Origin: Trebouxia sp. TZW2008 | Lineage: Eukaryota > Chlorophyta > Trebouxiophyceae > Trebouxiales > Trebouxiaceae | DNA length: 64,000 bases | Assembly (NCBI GenBank): GCA_002118135.1 | Contig: BDIU01000412.1 | Span: 376,664-440,663 of the forward strand | Reading direction: 5' to 3' | Shown: positions 47,255 to 58,800 of the stretch, piece after piece | Layout of the letters: each line of letters begins with the position of its first letter | How positions within the stretch are numbered: the first letter of the stretch is position 1 | The notes under the pieces: model-generated | The model's input: only the letters and a program-made list of their open reading frames with translations | Told to the model about the DNA's origin: nothing | Database searches by the model: none | Position numbers and translations under genes: made by a program

Positions 47255-49222
47255 ATGCCTATCGACAAGGTCCTGCAGAACAACAAGTACGACCCTACCT
47301 TGAACATGCCGAAACGCCTGTTGACCGGTTGCTGCCTGTCGCGCTGCCGAATCTTGTGCTTCCAGTCGCAAACGCACGCTTTGTTGCTGCCAATGACTTC
47401 CGATGACGTGCAGGGAATGGGCCGCAAGAATGCGGGCTGAGAAGCCAGACTTTTTCAGTTCCCTCGCCAATCAGCAGGCCCCCGAGTACTTCTGGATTGG
47501 ATGCTCCGACTCTCGTGTGCCGGTAAGCTGGCGCACGTTTGCTTGACACAGCGACTCTATTTGCAATTGCGGTTCGCGCGTTGTCGCAGGTTTGGAAGAA
47601 CGCTCGACTCGATTATTTCGTCTCAAACCGTTACGCCCGTATTCAAACCCGCTGTGGTCCCACGCGCCGTCGTTGACTTCTGTTTGTTGTGCTGCAGGCC
47701 AACCAGATCCTCGGCTTGGCCCCTGGCCAGGTCTTCGTGCAGCGTAATGTCGGCAACTTGGCCACCCACAAGGACATGAACTGCATGACTGCCCTGGAGT
47801 ATGCAGTCAGTGTATTGAAGGTCAAGCACGTCATTGTTTGTGGCCACTACAACTGCGGTGCCGTCAAGGGTGCCTTGAGCATGGCTGACAAGACCCCTGG
47901 AATTGTCAACTTGTGGATCTCAGACATCAAAGAGACCCGTAACAGGCATGCAGAGCAGCTTGGCAAGCTTGAGGGTGACAAGCAAGTGACCAGGTATGTG
48001 ACTTATACTTTAGTCTCATATTGCTGGCATGCATCCTGAATGCTATGTGACCACCACTGGTGTGCCACATGCATCCTCCATTCAAGGTGCTGAGACGTGC
48101 ACGCCTAATACTTCAATCTACTTGTTGGTGATTGTCTGATTTCTCGCCCACCTGGGGTAAACAATTTTCCTATTGTGTTTGTGTGGTTGAGCAAATGGGT
48201 CTGGCAGATTGGTGCTATAACTGCTTGGGCACACCTAGTCAGTGAAGCTCATATGATGAACTGTGCTGCAGGTTGTGTGAGCTGAACGTGGTGCGCCAAG
48301 TGTTCAATGTATGTTCCTCCCCTTCAGTCCAGGGCGCCTGGGATAACGGCCAGCAGCTGTCAGTGCACGGTCTGGCCTACTCTGTGGGTGATGGCCTGTT
48401 GAAGGCAAGTGCCTTCTCCCTTGCTAGACAAACGTTATGGCTCACTTGACACCAATGTTCTGCGTCAAATTCATGACATTTGCATAGCAGCACAAATGCA
48501 TCCAACCACAACATATTGCAAATGGTGGACCATGGCAATATTGCTGCCGCAATTTTGTCAACTGCATGATACGCTCAACACCCACCTGCAACACAGTTGT
48601 TGTTTGTGACGCATCTTTTTGTACTATGCAACACAATATGATCCCTTACTATCTGTGATCAGCACTATCAAACACAAATTATGTCTCACCGCTATGTGAT
48701 TGCTTTTTTTTTGACAAGCTTGGCTTGGTTTGCAGGAGCTGACTCACCCCATCACTGGCTACAACACCCTGGTGAAGGCGAAGGAGAGCGCAGACTACCC
48801 AGGAGACAGTGATGCCCCAGACAGTGCCTGGGAGGACAAGGAGCTGCAGAGCGATGTGGCTGAGCACATGAAGGCCTCCGTCTTCTTTGAGCAGCGTGTA
48901 AGTGCTTGCTTGCCCTCAAGCGGTTGTTGTCGTGCCGAGCATCGTCAAATGCAAGCTGGCTTACTCTCATCCTATGCTTGATATGCACAATCCCATTGCA
49001 ATCTGCTCAGTTTCTGCTCAAAGTACAAGTGCGTGTCAGGAGCAAGACATTGCTCAAAGCTTCAGTGTGCAGGGCCCAACAGGTATATGTGTATGGATGT
49101 GTGTACAGCTTAACCACGATCGCTGCAGCCTGGTCAGCAAGTGGCTGCTTACATTTGGTGCAGCCTGCAGAACATGATGTCACTGTTTGTTTGTGCAGGC
49201 CAAGGGCGCTCCTAAGCACTAG
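47255..49222 (+). CDS. Beta-carbonic anhydrase, copy 2, 251 aa
   Basis: Same reaction as copy 1. Exons: 47255-47286, 47414-47522, 47698-47993, 48272-48404, 48736-48897, 49199-49222 (TAG); 756 nt with consistent phases. Active-site residues are complete: Cys41, Asp43 and Arg45 in GCSDSRVP, His97 and Cys100 in CGHYNCG. It begins MPIDKVLQNNKEWAARM, without a targeting peptide, and ends VAEHMKASVFFEQR, then AKGAPKH on a 24-nt last exon. The intron after exon 4 starts with GC (AAG/GCAAGT), where copy 1 has GT at the same place. G/C-ending codons are more frequent here than in copy 1, which may reflect higher expression. Copy 2 looks like the conserved member and copy 1 the diverging one. Confidence 0.95.
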
Positions 49223-49822
49223 GAAGTCCTTTCACAAGCTCTAGCAGGGCGTAGCGGTGATGAACATCACCATTGGAGATTTTGAGAGGCAAAGGATAGC
49301 TAGCTGCAACGATTGCTAACAGTTGTACATAGCATGGCATGTCTCAGTAAACGACTTCAATGCTTTTTGTAGTGAGTTTTGCATATATAGATTGTTCTGC
49401 TTGCTCTTAGCCCTAGAAAGTACTCTGCGCAAGCTAATTAGACTACACAGCTGTTTCTCAAGACACGATCCATCAATTTTGCTTAATAAATGCTGCTGTT
49501 TTTGCCTCATGTGCGTGCTGTTCTGGCTTTCAGATGATGCACAATGCATCAGCATTGATGGTTACGGAGCACCTGCTACTGCACATTTAGCTTTGCGGAG
49601 CGTGCATTGGTTGCGCGCATAGTTGTTTTTGGCCAGATGCTGGCACTATGCAGGCATTTGGAACTGCTTGAAGGAAGTGGGCATCGCTGTTGTACTCACG
49701 TCCTGCAGCCCTCGATACTGTGCAGGTCGCAGCTGAGCGTGACATAGCGTGTCTGCGCTTGTGCTGTGGTCCCAGTCGCTACGTTGCACAAAGCTTCGTC
49801 AAGCTAGCGCACGAACAACAGC
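49223..49822. other. Intergenic stretch, nothing recognised
   Basis: 3' region of carbonic anhydrase copy 2 and 5' region of the next gene. No feature seen. Confidence 0.5.
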
Positions 49823-52800
49823 ATGACTTCGCCTGGACATTCTCCCCGGCAGACCGTCTGTCATCAGTCTCAGCTTGCTAACTTTCGCAGCGTCCATCGG
49901 CTGACCTATGAAGAGCGTCTATTTTCCAAGATAGGTGAGCGGGGCAAGATCTGCACGCTGGATACATGCTCAGCTTCGCGGACTGCACCGTAAGCTTTTT
50001 GCACGTGTCTACAGATACCAGAGTAGGCATAGCAAGCAGGTCAGCCCTTGCAGCACTGCAGCCTTCAGCGCCACAGCCCTCAGCATTGCAGCAGTCAGTA
50101 GCTCCACAGCAGACAGTTGATTCCGATGAACAAGCAAAACAGCTGGTTGCAGCATTGACAGAGCTGGGAAGTTTGCGCTCAGAGATGGCAGCACTGCAGG
50201 CAGCGTTGACGACCTTGAAAGGTACTCAGACCTGCAGTGGCCTTGTGCCGTTATGCATAGCCTGGATGAGGTCATGACAGCGTGATTCAACTACGGACAT
50301 TCGCACACCCAGGGCGGTTAAGTTATTGAGATCAATGCATGTAGCCAAACAATGCATGTTTTGCATAGGAGACTGTCGTGCCGCACTTTACAGACTGCAG
50401 TCTGGCCGCAGTATGTCAGCCATGCAGGCCACACTCTTGAGAGCATGCATGCTCATACCTGCTTCCATTAATATGGCAAGCAACAGCATGCACAGCATGC
50501 ACAGCATGCATGCTCATGCCTGACTGGAACAAACTGCCAAACCATAGCAAGGCCAGTACGTACTGACTAGAGCTGCACCGCAACTATGGCCAGACTGCAT
50601 ACAATATTTGCAGCATAGCATGTCAAAGAGTTCAAAATTTCTGCCACATAAGGCTTGCATGCGTGACAGCGAAGCAACATCAGCCAAGCAACAACTAGCC
50701 AGCGGCATGCAGGGGACAAGTCTGTCAGTGCCCTGGGACTGATCTGACCTAGAGCTCCAACAACAGCTGCTCTGTCACACAACAGATACGCATGACAATT
50801 GCAAAGCAACAACAAGCAAGTGGCATGCAGGGTCCAAGTTTATCAGTATTACAAGAGTGTTGTGTCCCAGAAACGCAACAAAAGCTGCATTGTCATGCAA
50901 CAGATGTATGTCAGAATAGCAAAGCAACAGGAAAGGATTGATATGCAGTAGACAAGTCTGTCACAGCTATGTGATGGGTACCTTTCAGAATCCTACAACA
51001 TCTGCACCAGAACAGATATGTACGACAATATCAAAGCAGCAACAAGCAAGTGACATGCAGGGGACAAGTCTGTCAGTGCCATGGGAGTTGAGTGCAAATG
51101 GCAATAGCAAAGCAACATCAAGCATATGATATGCAGGAGACAAGTCTGTCAGTGCTATGGGAGTGGTACGTCCCAGGACCCCAACAAAAGCAGCTCTGTC
51201 AGCGCGTGCTTCTGCCTTGAAGAAGGCGCGTGTGGATCAATACCATCAGACAGAGAAGGGAAGCAAAGTCCAAGCTGCTCAGCCTGCAGTTCTTGCACCA
51301 TCAAGCTCTCAGGTTGCAGTCCTTGGAAAAGCATATAACATGAAAGTTAATCTCTGTCGCAGCCACAACTGTTTGCATTCTGCAGTGCTTGCACCATCAA
51401 GCTCTCAGGTTGCAGTCCTCTGGAAAGCTCAACATGGATTTTCCTCAGTTGTAACCACAACTATTTGCATTCTGCATTGCTTGCAGCAGCAAGCCTCCAG
51501 GTTGCAGTCCTTCTGGAAGTGCAACATGCACACACAATGTGAGCTGCATCCATACATATTTGCAGCACAATGCACACATGCTGCTTTGATTGGATCAACA
51601 TCTGGAAGTTGCACAGGTCAGACTGCTACTAGGCATGCGTGAATTGTTGCCCTGCCTCCTTGCACTCTTAATACAGCCATGTTACCATCACATCAGCAGG
51701 CAAGCATGTCGGTCTGGTGAAAATTGCTGACTTCATACAGTAACCAGCAATATGATGACTCGGCTGCGTGCTGACTCAGTGCGCCTGCCGGCAATTGCAG
51801 GAGCAGCTGCGGCAGAAGCTGATTGATGAGCCGCTGTTGGAGCATCAAGAGCAGTACAAGGAAGACCCTGTGCAGCCAATGACCAGAGAGGATGCTGAAA
51901 CATTGAGCAGAGTGCTCAATGCCTCACTTCCTCTTGGATCCATCCAGGTATCCACTACATAATTTGCAACATGATGCATTAGGTTCTCTTCCTTCTCAGG
52001 GATTTCGGCCGGCTCAGATGTTTTCTGTTCTATGTGTTGAAGCGCTTGTTCTCTCTTCATGCCTCAACTTTGGTTGTGTTCATGCTGCACTTGTGTCTAT
52101 ACACTTTACTGCTACTGCTTTTTTGGGTTGAATTACATTGCAAACACGAAGGCCAATCATTTCTTGCTTGTGAGTTGATTCCACCCGGGTCAGTATCTGT
52201 TCTGTATGCAGGCTAAGGTGAATGAGCAGTGGGGCTTGAGGCCAAAGGGTGAGCATCCCAGGCTGGTGTCAGACCTGCAGCTGCTGCACCAGGACTATCA
52301 ACTGCTGATGACAGTGCATGGCGAAGCTGTCAAGCAGGTAACAGACTGTAGCATGGTTCTGAAAGGACTGCTTGTCCATGAGTTGTGCGCGACACGCGCA
52401 TTGGTTGTGCGGAGAATGTTTACAGTTGCAATTTCTGGCACTACGCTTGTGCATGCGCATTCGAGCAGCACAAATGCTGGATGTGTATGATAGCATGCTT
52501 GGACGGCTTGTTTCTACATATGTGTACTGACATGTTTTGGCTTGAAGTTTGCATACAAAAGGTGCCAGACACTCCAGCTTGATGTCCCTGTTGTTGGCAA
52601 TGCCCAGACACCTGATTGACAGCGTCGCCTCGCGCCACCATCAGCAGAGGTGACGCTACACATCTCAGCAATCTCAGGTTGATACATGCAGGCGTCATCC
52701 TGGTGTACAGAGGAGGGAGGAGTCTTGTCTGGCTTGCAGCAGCGCTACACAGAGCTATTTGGAACCATGCTCATCATATCAGACGAAGCACAGCGCATGT

Positions 52801-55800
52801 ACGTCCACATGCTGGCTGGGAAGCAGCAGGCTGAGAAGCTGCTGAAGGGCAAAGAGAAGCTGGCAGTCAGCCTGCAGCAGCAGCTGCTCAAGTAAGTGAT
52901 AGCATCATCATCATCATCAGAATCATGTGCGCCCACATGCTTGTTATGCACATGATCAGAATCAGGTGCATCCGCATGCTTGTTATAAAGCAGCAAGTTG
53001 AGGAGCTGCGGAAGGGTAAGTAGAAGCTGGCAGTCAGCCTTCAGCAGCAACTGCTCAAGTGAGTCATGTTGCTATCATGATGTATGCCAAAATGCTTGCT
53101 GTGAAGCAGCAGGCCGAGAAACTGCTGAAGGCAAGGAGCAGCTGGCATTCAGCTTGCAACAGCAACTGCTGAAGTGAGTAATATTCACATCATCATCATG
53201 TATGCCCATAAGGAGAAGCTAGCGTTCAGCCTGCAGCAGCAACTGCTCAAGTGAGTAACAGCATCTGCATCTTGCGGAAAGACAGGTTGCTGCTTTGAAG
53301 GCAGCAATTTTGGGCTGCTTCTGCCGATACAAGTTTGCATTATGAACCCTAGTGGCTAAGACTTTTCTTTCTGAGAAGGCTTGGCATGACAGGAGGAATG
53401 AGCAGGCAGAGCAGCTAAGGAAGGCAAACGAGAGCCTGCAAGGCATGATGGAGAGCACCAGGGAGTCCACTTCCACAGAGATTGCCCATCTCTTAGCTGT
53501 TGCAAAGGTGCCGCACAATCTTACCACCTGCCCTCAAGAGCAAAGCAAAGCGAAGCAAAGCAGAGCAGAGCAGAGCAGTGTTTTGTTGCTGCACTCACTG
53601 TTGTCGCCATTTATATACAAAACTGAGAGTGTTCAACAACTTTCCGATAATAAACCCTGACAAGGACCACAACCTCGTCTTTGCACAAGCCAATCTCATG
53701 GACAAGTATCAAGTCGCATCAAGGGATTTCGCCAATCCCATGACATGTGTTTCACAACATGCCATGAAACAAAATAATGTCCAGACTATTGAAGATAATG
53801 CAGGCAATCAGGGAGAGGAATGTGGAGTTGGCTGCTGAGCTGGAAGCTGCCCAGAAGGCGCATGAGAAGGAGCTGGCACGCATTACTCAGACCACAACCA
53901 CTGAGCTACAGACGGCAACACGGGAAAATGCTGATCTGAAGAGCAGAAATGAGTACCTAGAAAGACAGCTTCAGAAAGCCAGGTGAGCTATTCTTTTCCA
54001 GGAACATAGCGACTGTCAGACTTCTGATTTTCCACGACTACAGTCTCATACGTTGTTGATACAGGTTGCGATCGCCAATAGATTTAGTGATGGTTGGTGT
54101 AGAAGTGCATACATACCCAATGCAGCAGGACTGTGCGGACTGTAGCTGCAAGAGTAGGAAGCATTTCACGTGCTTGACATGGCTCGTCTCTTTGTTTCAT
54201 AATGAATCATGTTGCCGTCGTAGGTTGCGGCCCCCAAGGGGGATAGTAATGGATGATGTAGAAGTACAGACAGACCCAATACAGCAGGCTGCAGCCCCAG
54301 CTCAGGTCATTGAGGCCCCCCCTCCCCCACCCTCCCCGCGCACTCCAAGGAAGAAGAGCAAAGTGTGGATGGGCAACTTTGTGGACCTGTTCACTAGCAA
54401 ACCCATGTGAGTGGCTCACGCACCATTTCAAAACAAAGCAAACTCATCGTCGAGCTCATCTGCATCAACAACTTCTTGCAGGCTGTTGATGCTGAGTGAC
54501 AATCCTTGTACATAATATTTGTGCATGTTTAGGAGCACAGTTTTGTATGCTTTAGCCAGACAACAAGTCTGATCGCATGTGCCATAAAATGGCAATCAGT
54601 ATGTTTGTCAAGTTCATTTCATGTCAAAGGGTCCATTGAAAAGCGCCAGGACCCCACCCTGACAAAAAAGATGCATTATGATATATATTGGGCTCCAACA
54701 AGCTGTGTCAACCTCTTTGTGTGCTCATTGAATCCATTGCACAGCAAATGATGGATGCTACAGCAGAGCTTCAACACACGCATCCCATTCTACATGCTTA
54801 TGCCAACATGTGCAATATCTCGTGTCCATACGCGCATGTACAGTACCTGATGCCTGTGCATGCATGCACAGTACCTGATGCCTGTATGTGCATGCAAAGT
54901 ATATGCTGTCTTTATACGCATGCACAGTACCTGATATCTGTAGTGCATGCATGATACTCAGTGTCGGTACATGCATGTACAGTACCTGATATCTGTAGTG
55001 CATGCATGATACCTGCTGCCTGTACGTGCATGCGCAGTACCTGATGTCTGTATGTGCGTGTGTGCAGACCTGCTGCCTGTACGTGCATGCGCAGTACCTG
55101 ATGTCTGTATGTGCGTGTGTGCAGACCTGTGGGGCGCCCCCATAGCAAGTCCTGGGTGCTGAAGGTGCTAGGGCAGCTGTGGGCGGACAAGATTGCCCAA
55201 GACATTGCTGACCCCACTCAGAACGCTGGCAAAACAGTGAGACTCCCACTGAACCCCTGCTGAACCAATTGGACTGCATTGTATTCCGCTTGAGTCTGTC
55301 GCAGACACTGTGGCTGCTGTATCAATGTGATGCATGGCGCACATCCATGCATTGCTGGATAGCGCGCACATGGCATTTGTCAAATACTGCGCTCTGTACA
55401 AATCTAATTTCTTGGAGAGTTTGGGCTGCCTCTGATCTCAAAGGCTCTCGTCATGGCGCCTTACAGCATAGACTTTGCTTCTGCTTCTGCTTCGCAAGAA
55501 TTCTCCTGCAGCATCTGTAATGTTTGTCACATTTTGTAACACTGAACAGTGCAAAAATTCACCTTGTGTGCATGCATTCAAGTGGGTGTATGAATGGCAC
55601 ATCCACTGATGAGGCTAACTAGCCTGACATACATTACGCTATCTGCAATGACATGATCTCCATTCCGTGTGCAGTTCTGCCAGTGGGTGTATGATTGGCA
55701 CATCCACCGCTTTGGGCTGACTAATTTGGCAGAGATCAACCTGTCAGATCTGATCAAGTCGGTGCAGACTTGCTGGAAGCAGTCGTCTAAGGTGACCCAC

Positions 55801-58800
55801 TTTGGGCAGCTCACTGCCATCATCCAGAGCAGAAATCTGCCCAGATGGTAAGACATATTACCCTCTTTTGCATATGACTTGGCACATGATCTCTTTGCTC
55901 ATGCAAATGGTTAGGAGATCCTCAGGCACACATCTTCGCTGCTTGCCTCATTTGCTGTTTGTCTAACGTGGTGGAAGCAGTCGGCCAAGGTGATCCACTT
56001 TGGACAGCTCACCGCTAGCATCCAGAGCAGAAGTCTGCCAAGATGGTAAGGCACATTACCCTCTTTTGCTGTCTTCATGCACTTATGTGTCATGCACTCA
56101 AGGCTTGCATGCACAGCGCTTGCCTCGTTTGATGTTTGCACGCCCTTTGGGCAGCCCACTACCATCATTCAGAGCAGAATTCTGCCCAGATGGTGAGATT
56201 CCTTGCCAGTTCTGCTGCATTGATGCAAATTGATCAGGGAGACTCAGGCATGCACACTGCTTGCCTTGTTTGTTGTTTGCACGCAAATTCTTGGTTTGCA
56301 AGCTAGCATTTTGCATTCATCAGCGCTGATGCTGTTTCCAGACGGCGAGGCGTCTGCCAATTGTTGTTTTGAACACCATGTGTTTTCTCCTGCTGGCACT
56401 CTTCTGCTGCTTTGCAGGGTGGCAACGGAGGACCACAAGTGCTATCCAATGCTGCTGTCAAGCATGGCAACAGCGTGGCAGCCTTCATCAGTGCTGACGC
56501 TGTTCCTCATCATCATGGGCTTGTTGGTCTTGACACCCTTCATTGTCTTCACCTGCTGCATGCAGGTTGGCAAAGGAGGACTGTAAGTGCTATCAGATGC
56601 TGCTGTCAAGCATGGACACTGCTTGCCAGCCAACCATCATTGTCCTTTATTCCTCTGCTTTTTCTCTTCTTCTTCATGCTCTTCTCCAGGTTTCAATCCT
56701 TTTCCTGAATCTTTTCTTCTGATTCCTGGTGCTGATATGCTTGTGCTGCTCTATAGGGTGGCAAAAGAAGACTATGAGTTCTATCAGATGCTGCTGTCGA
56801 GCATGGCAACAGCGTGTCAGCCGTCATCAGTGCTGACGCTGTTCCCAGACGGTGAGGTGTCTGCCAATGTGCGCATAACACCTGCCATTGAGACAGTCAA
56901 GGCAGTGTTCAAGCACCTGGAGGATTTTGAAGGCTGCCGAGAGTTCTTTGCCACCACCTTTGAAAACCTGCAGGTTGGTGTGCAGATGTTCAAGTGATGG
57001 AATATGAAAGCTATGTAGATGTCGACTGTAGTTCAACTTTGCGGCGTTGTTCAATATGCTGAAAGCAAAAGGCTGCGGCTGCTCTGCTGTGCTGTGCCGT
57101 GCTGTGCCGTGCCATGCTATGCTGTGCTGTGCTGTGCTGTTTTGATCGATGTAGACTCTCGATGTAGACTCTGCTACACCGCTGACTTCACTGCTGATTG
57201 ATGGCTAACAGCTCAATCGCTGCCGCTCACTTTTGACTGGTTTCTACAGGATGCAAAGGCTGGCACCTTGCCAGCAGACCCTTTCATGCAGGCCTTGCTA
57301 GACCAGTACCTGAAGCGCATCACAGTCAACAGATCAACTCTGAGTGCTCTCTTCAAGGCAGCAGACAGTGATAGCGACAGCCTTGTGGATAGGCCGCAGT
57401 ATAAGGCAGCTGTGACAGTGGCTAAGCCAGATGTGACTGACACTGTTCTGACTACAATCTGGCTGGAGCGTGAAAAGGTGTGTACTGTACAGAGCTGCAG
57501 GCTGACTCATGCCCTTGGCAGCCCCTCCCCCCTGCGCCACCCCGCATCAAGGTCACAACATCCCGAATTTGCTGGCCCTCATGCACAGTGTTGGTTTATG
57601 ACTCTTGATAACGTTTGGGGTGTTAACTCATCAGATCAATTGCTTGTATCAGGTTGATAAACCCCCGCACTGCAAGATAGGGCGGATCCACCCGCAAAAG
57701 GTTATTAACCTCTTTAGACCCATGTCCACCTTAACAGAAGCGCTAACCAAAGATGCAACGGTGTTTTGCACTGTGTTTGATCAAGAGAGGCACTGAACAA
57801 ACATGTAACGCTGTTCCATGCTCTGCATTACGCCTCAAATGAGGCAATGAACAAAGATGCAACAGTGCTCAATGCTGTGCAGTATGCGTAACATGAGGCA
57901 CTGAAGACAGATGCAACAGTGTCACCTGCTGTGCAGCATGCCTCAAAGTACGGCGTTCAGATGCAACAATGCTTCATGCTGTGCAGTATGCATCAACAGA
58001 AATTGTGAACAAAGATGCAACAGTATCTTCTGCTGTGCAGTATGCGTCAAAGGAGGCATTGAACACAGCAGCAACTTTAATTGTTTGGTTTGCAGTATGC
58101 ATCAAATGAGGCGTTGAACAAGGATGCAACTGATGTGGAGGCCTTTGTGGATGCTGCCAGAACTCATGGGCTGGGCATGTGGAAGATAGATAGCAGGTAA
58201 CAACTGCAGACACATGACATTGGTATGTACGTGCTGTAGCACACATCACAGTAAACATGATTTCCTCTTGTATACAAGCATGTGCACGTCCGCTTCTGCT
58301 TCCTGTGCAACACATGCAACAGTCTCATTGTTTTGGTGACAGAATCTCAGATATAAAGGCTGCAATCACATGTCTGCTTGGCTTGAACCTACCTGTCTCT
58401 GCAAAGTCTCACGGTTTGAATTTTCAATTTTGGCAAGAGCAAAGATGAGACTTGTGCATGACATTACATGGCTGGCACACCTGTGCCCTGCGCCAATGTC
58501 AATCTAGAGCATCGCTATTACAGTAATCTCTCGTTGTAAGGACACTCGATATAAGGACATTCTCGATGTAAGGACATTGCATCTGGGAACCAAGCACTGC
58601 ATTCTGACTGCAGTGGTCCCTCTGAGTAAGGAAAATTCGTTGTAAGGACAAATTTGTTCGTGACCAAAGCAGTCTTTACAAAGAGAGTTTACTGTATTGC
58701 AATACATGGTGGTGCAGGCTGCTTGGGGGGCATCAGCTGGCAAGCCCCGTGGGTGGTCAGCCCCCGTGCCCCTCCCCACATGACATATGATGTGTGACAC

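Noticed and set aside
54758..55279. Minus-strand ORF of 173 codons with repeated peptide (SGTVHA, HIQTSGTAHAR)
   Set aside because: Product of the 28-bp array read in its open frame, antisense to a well-supported gene.
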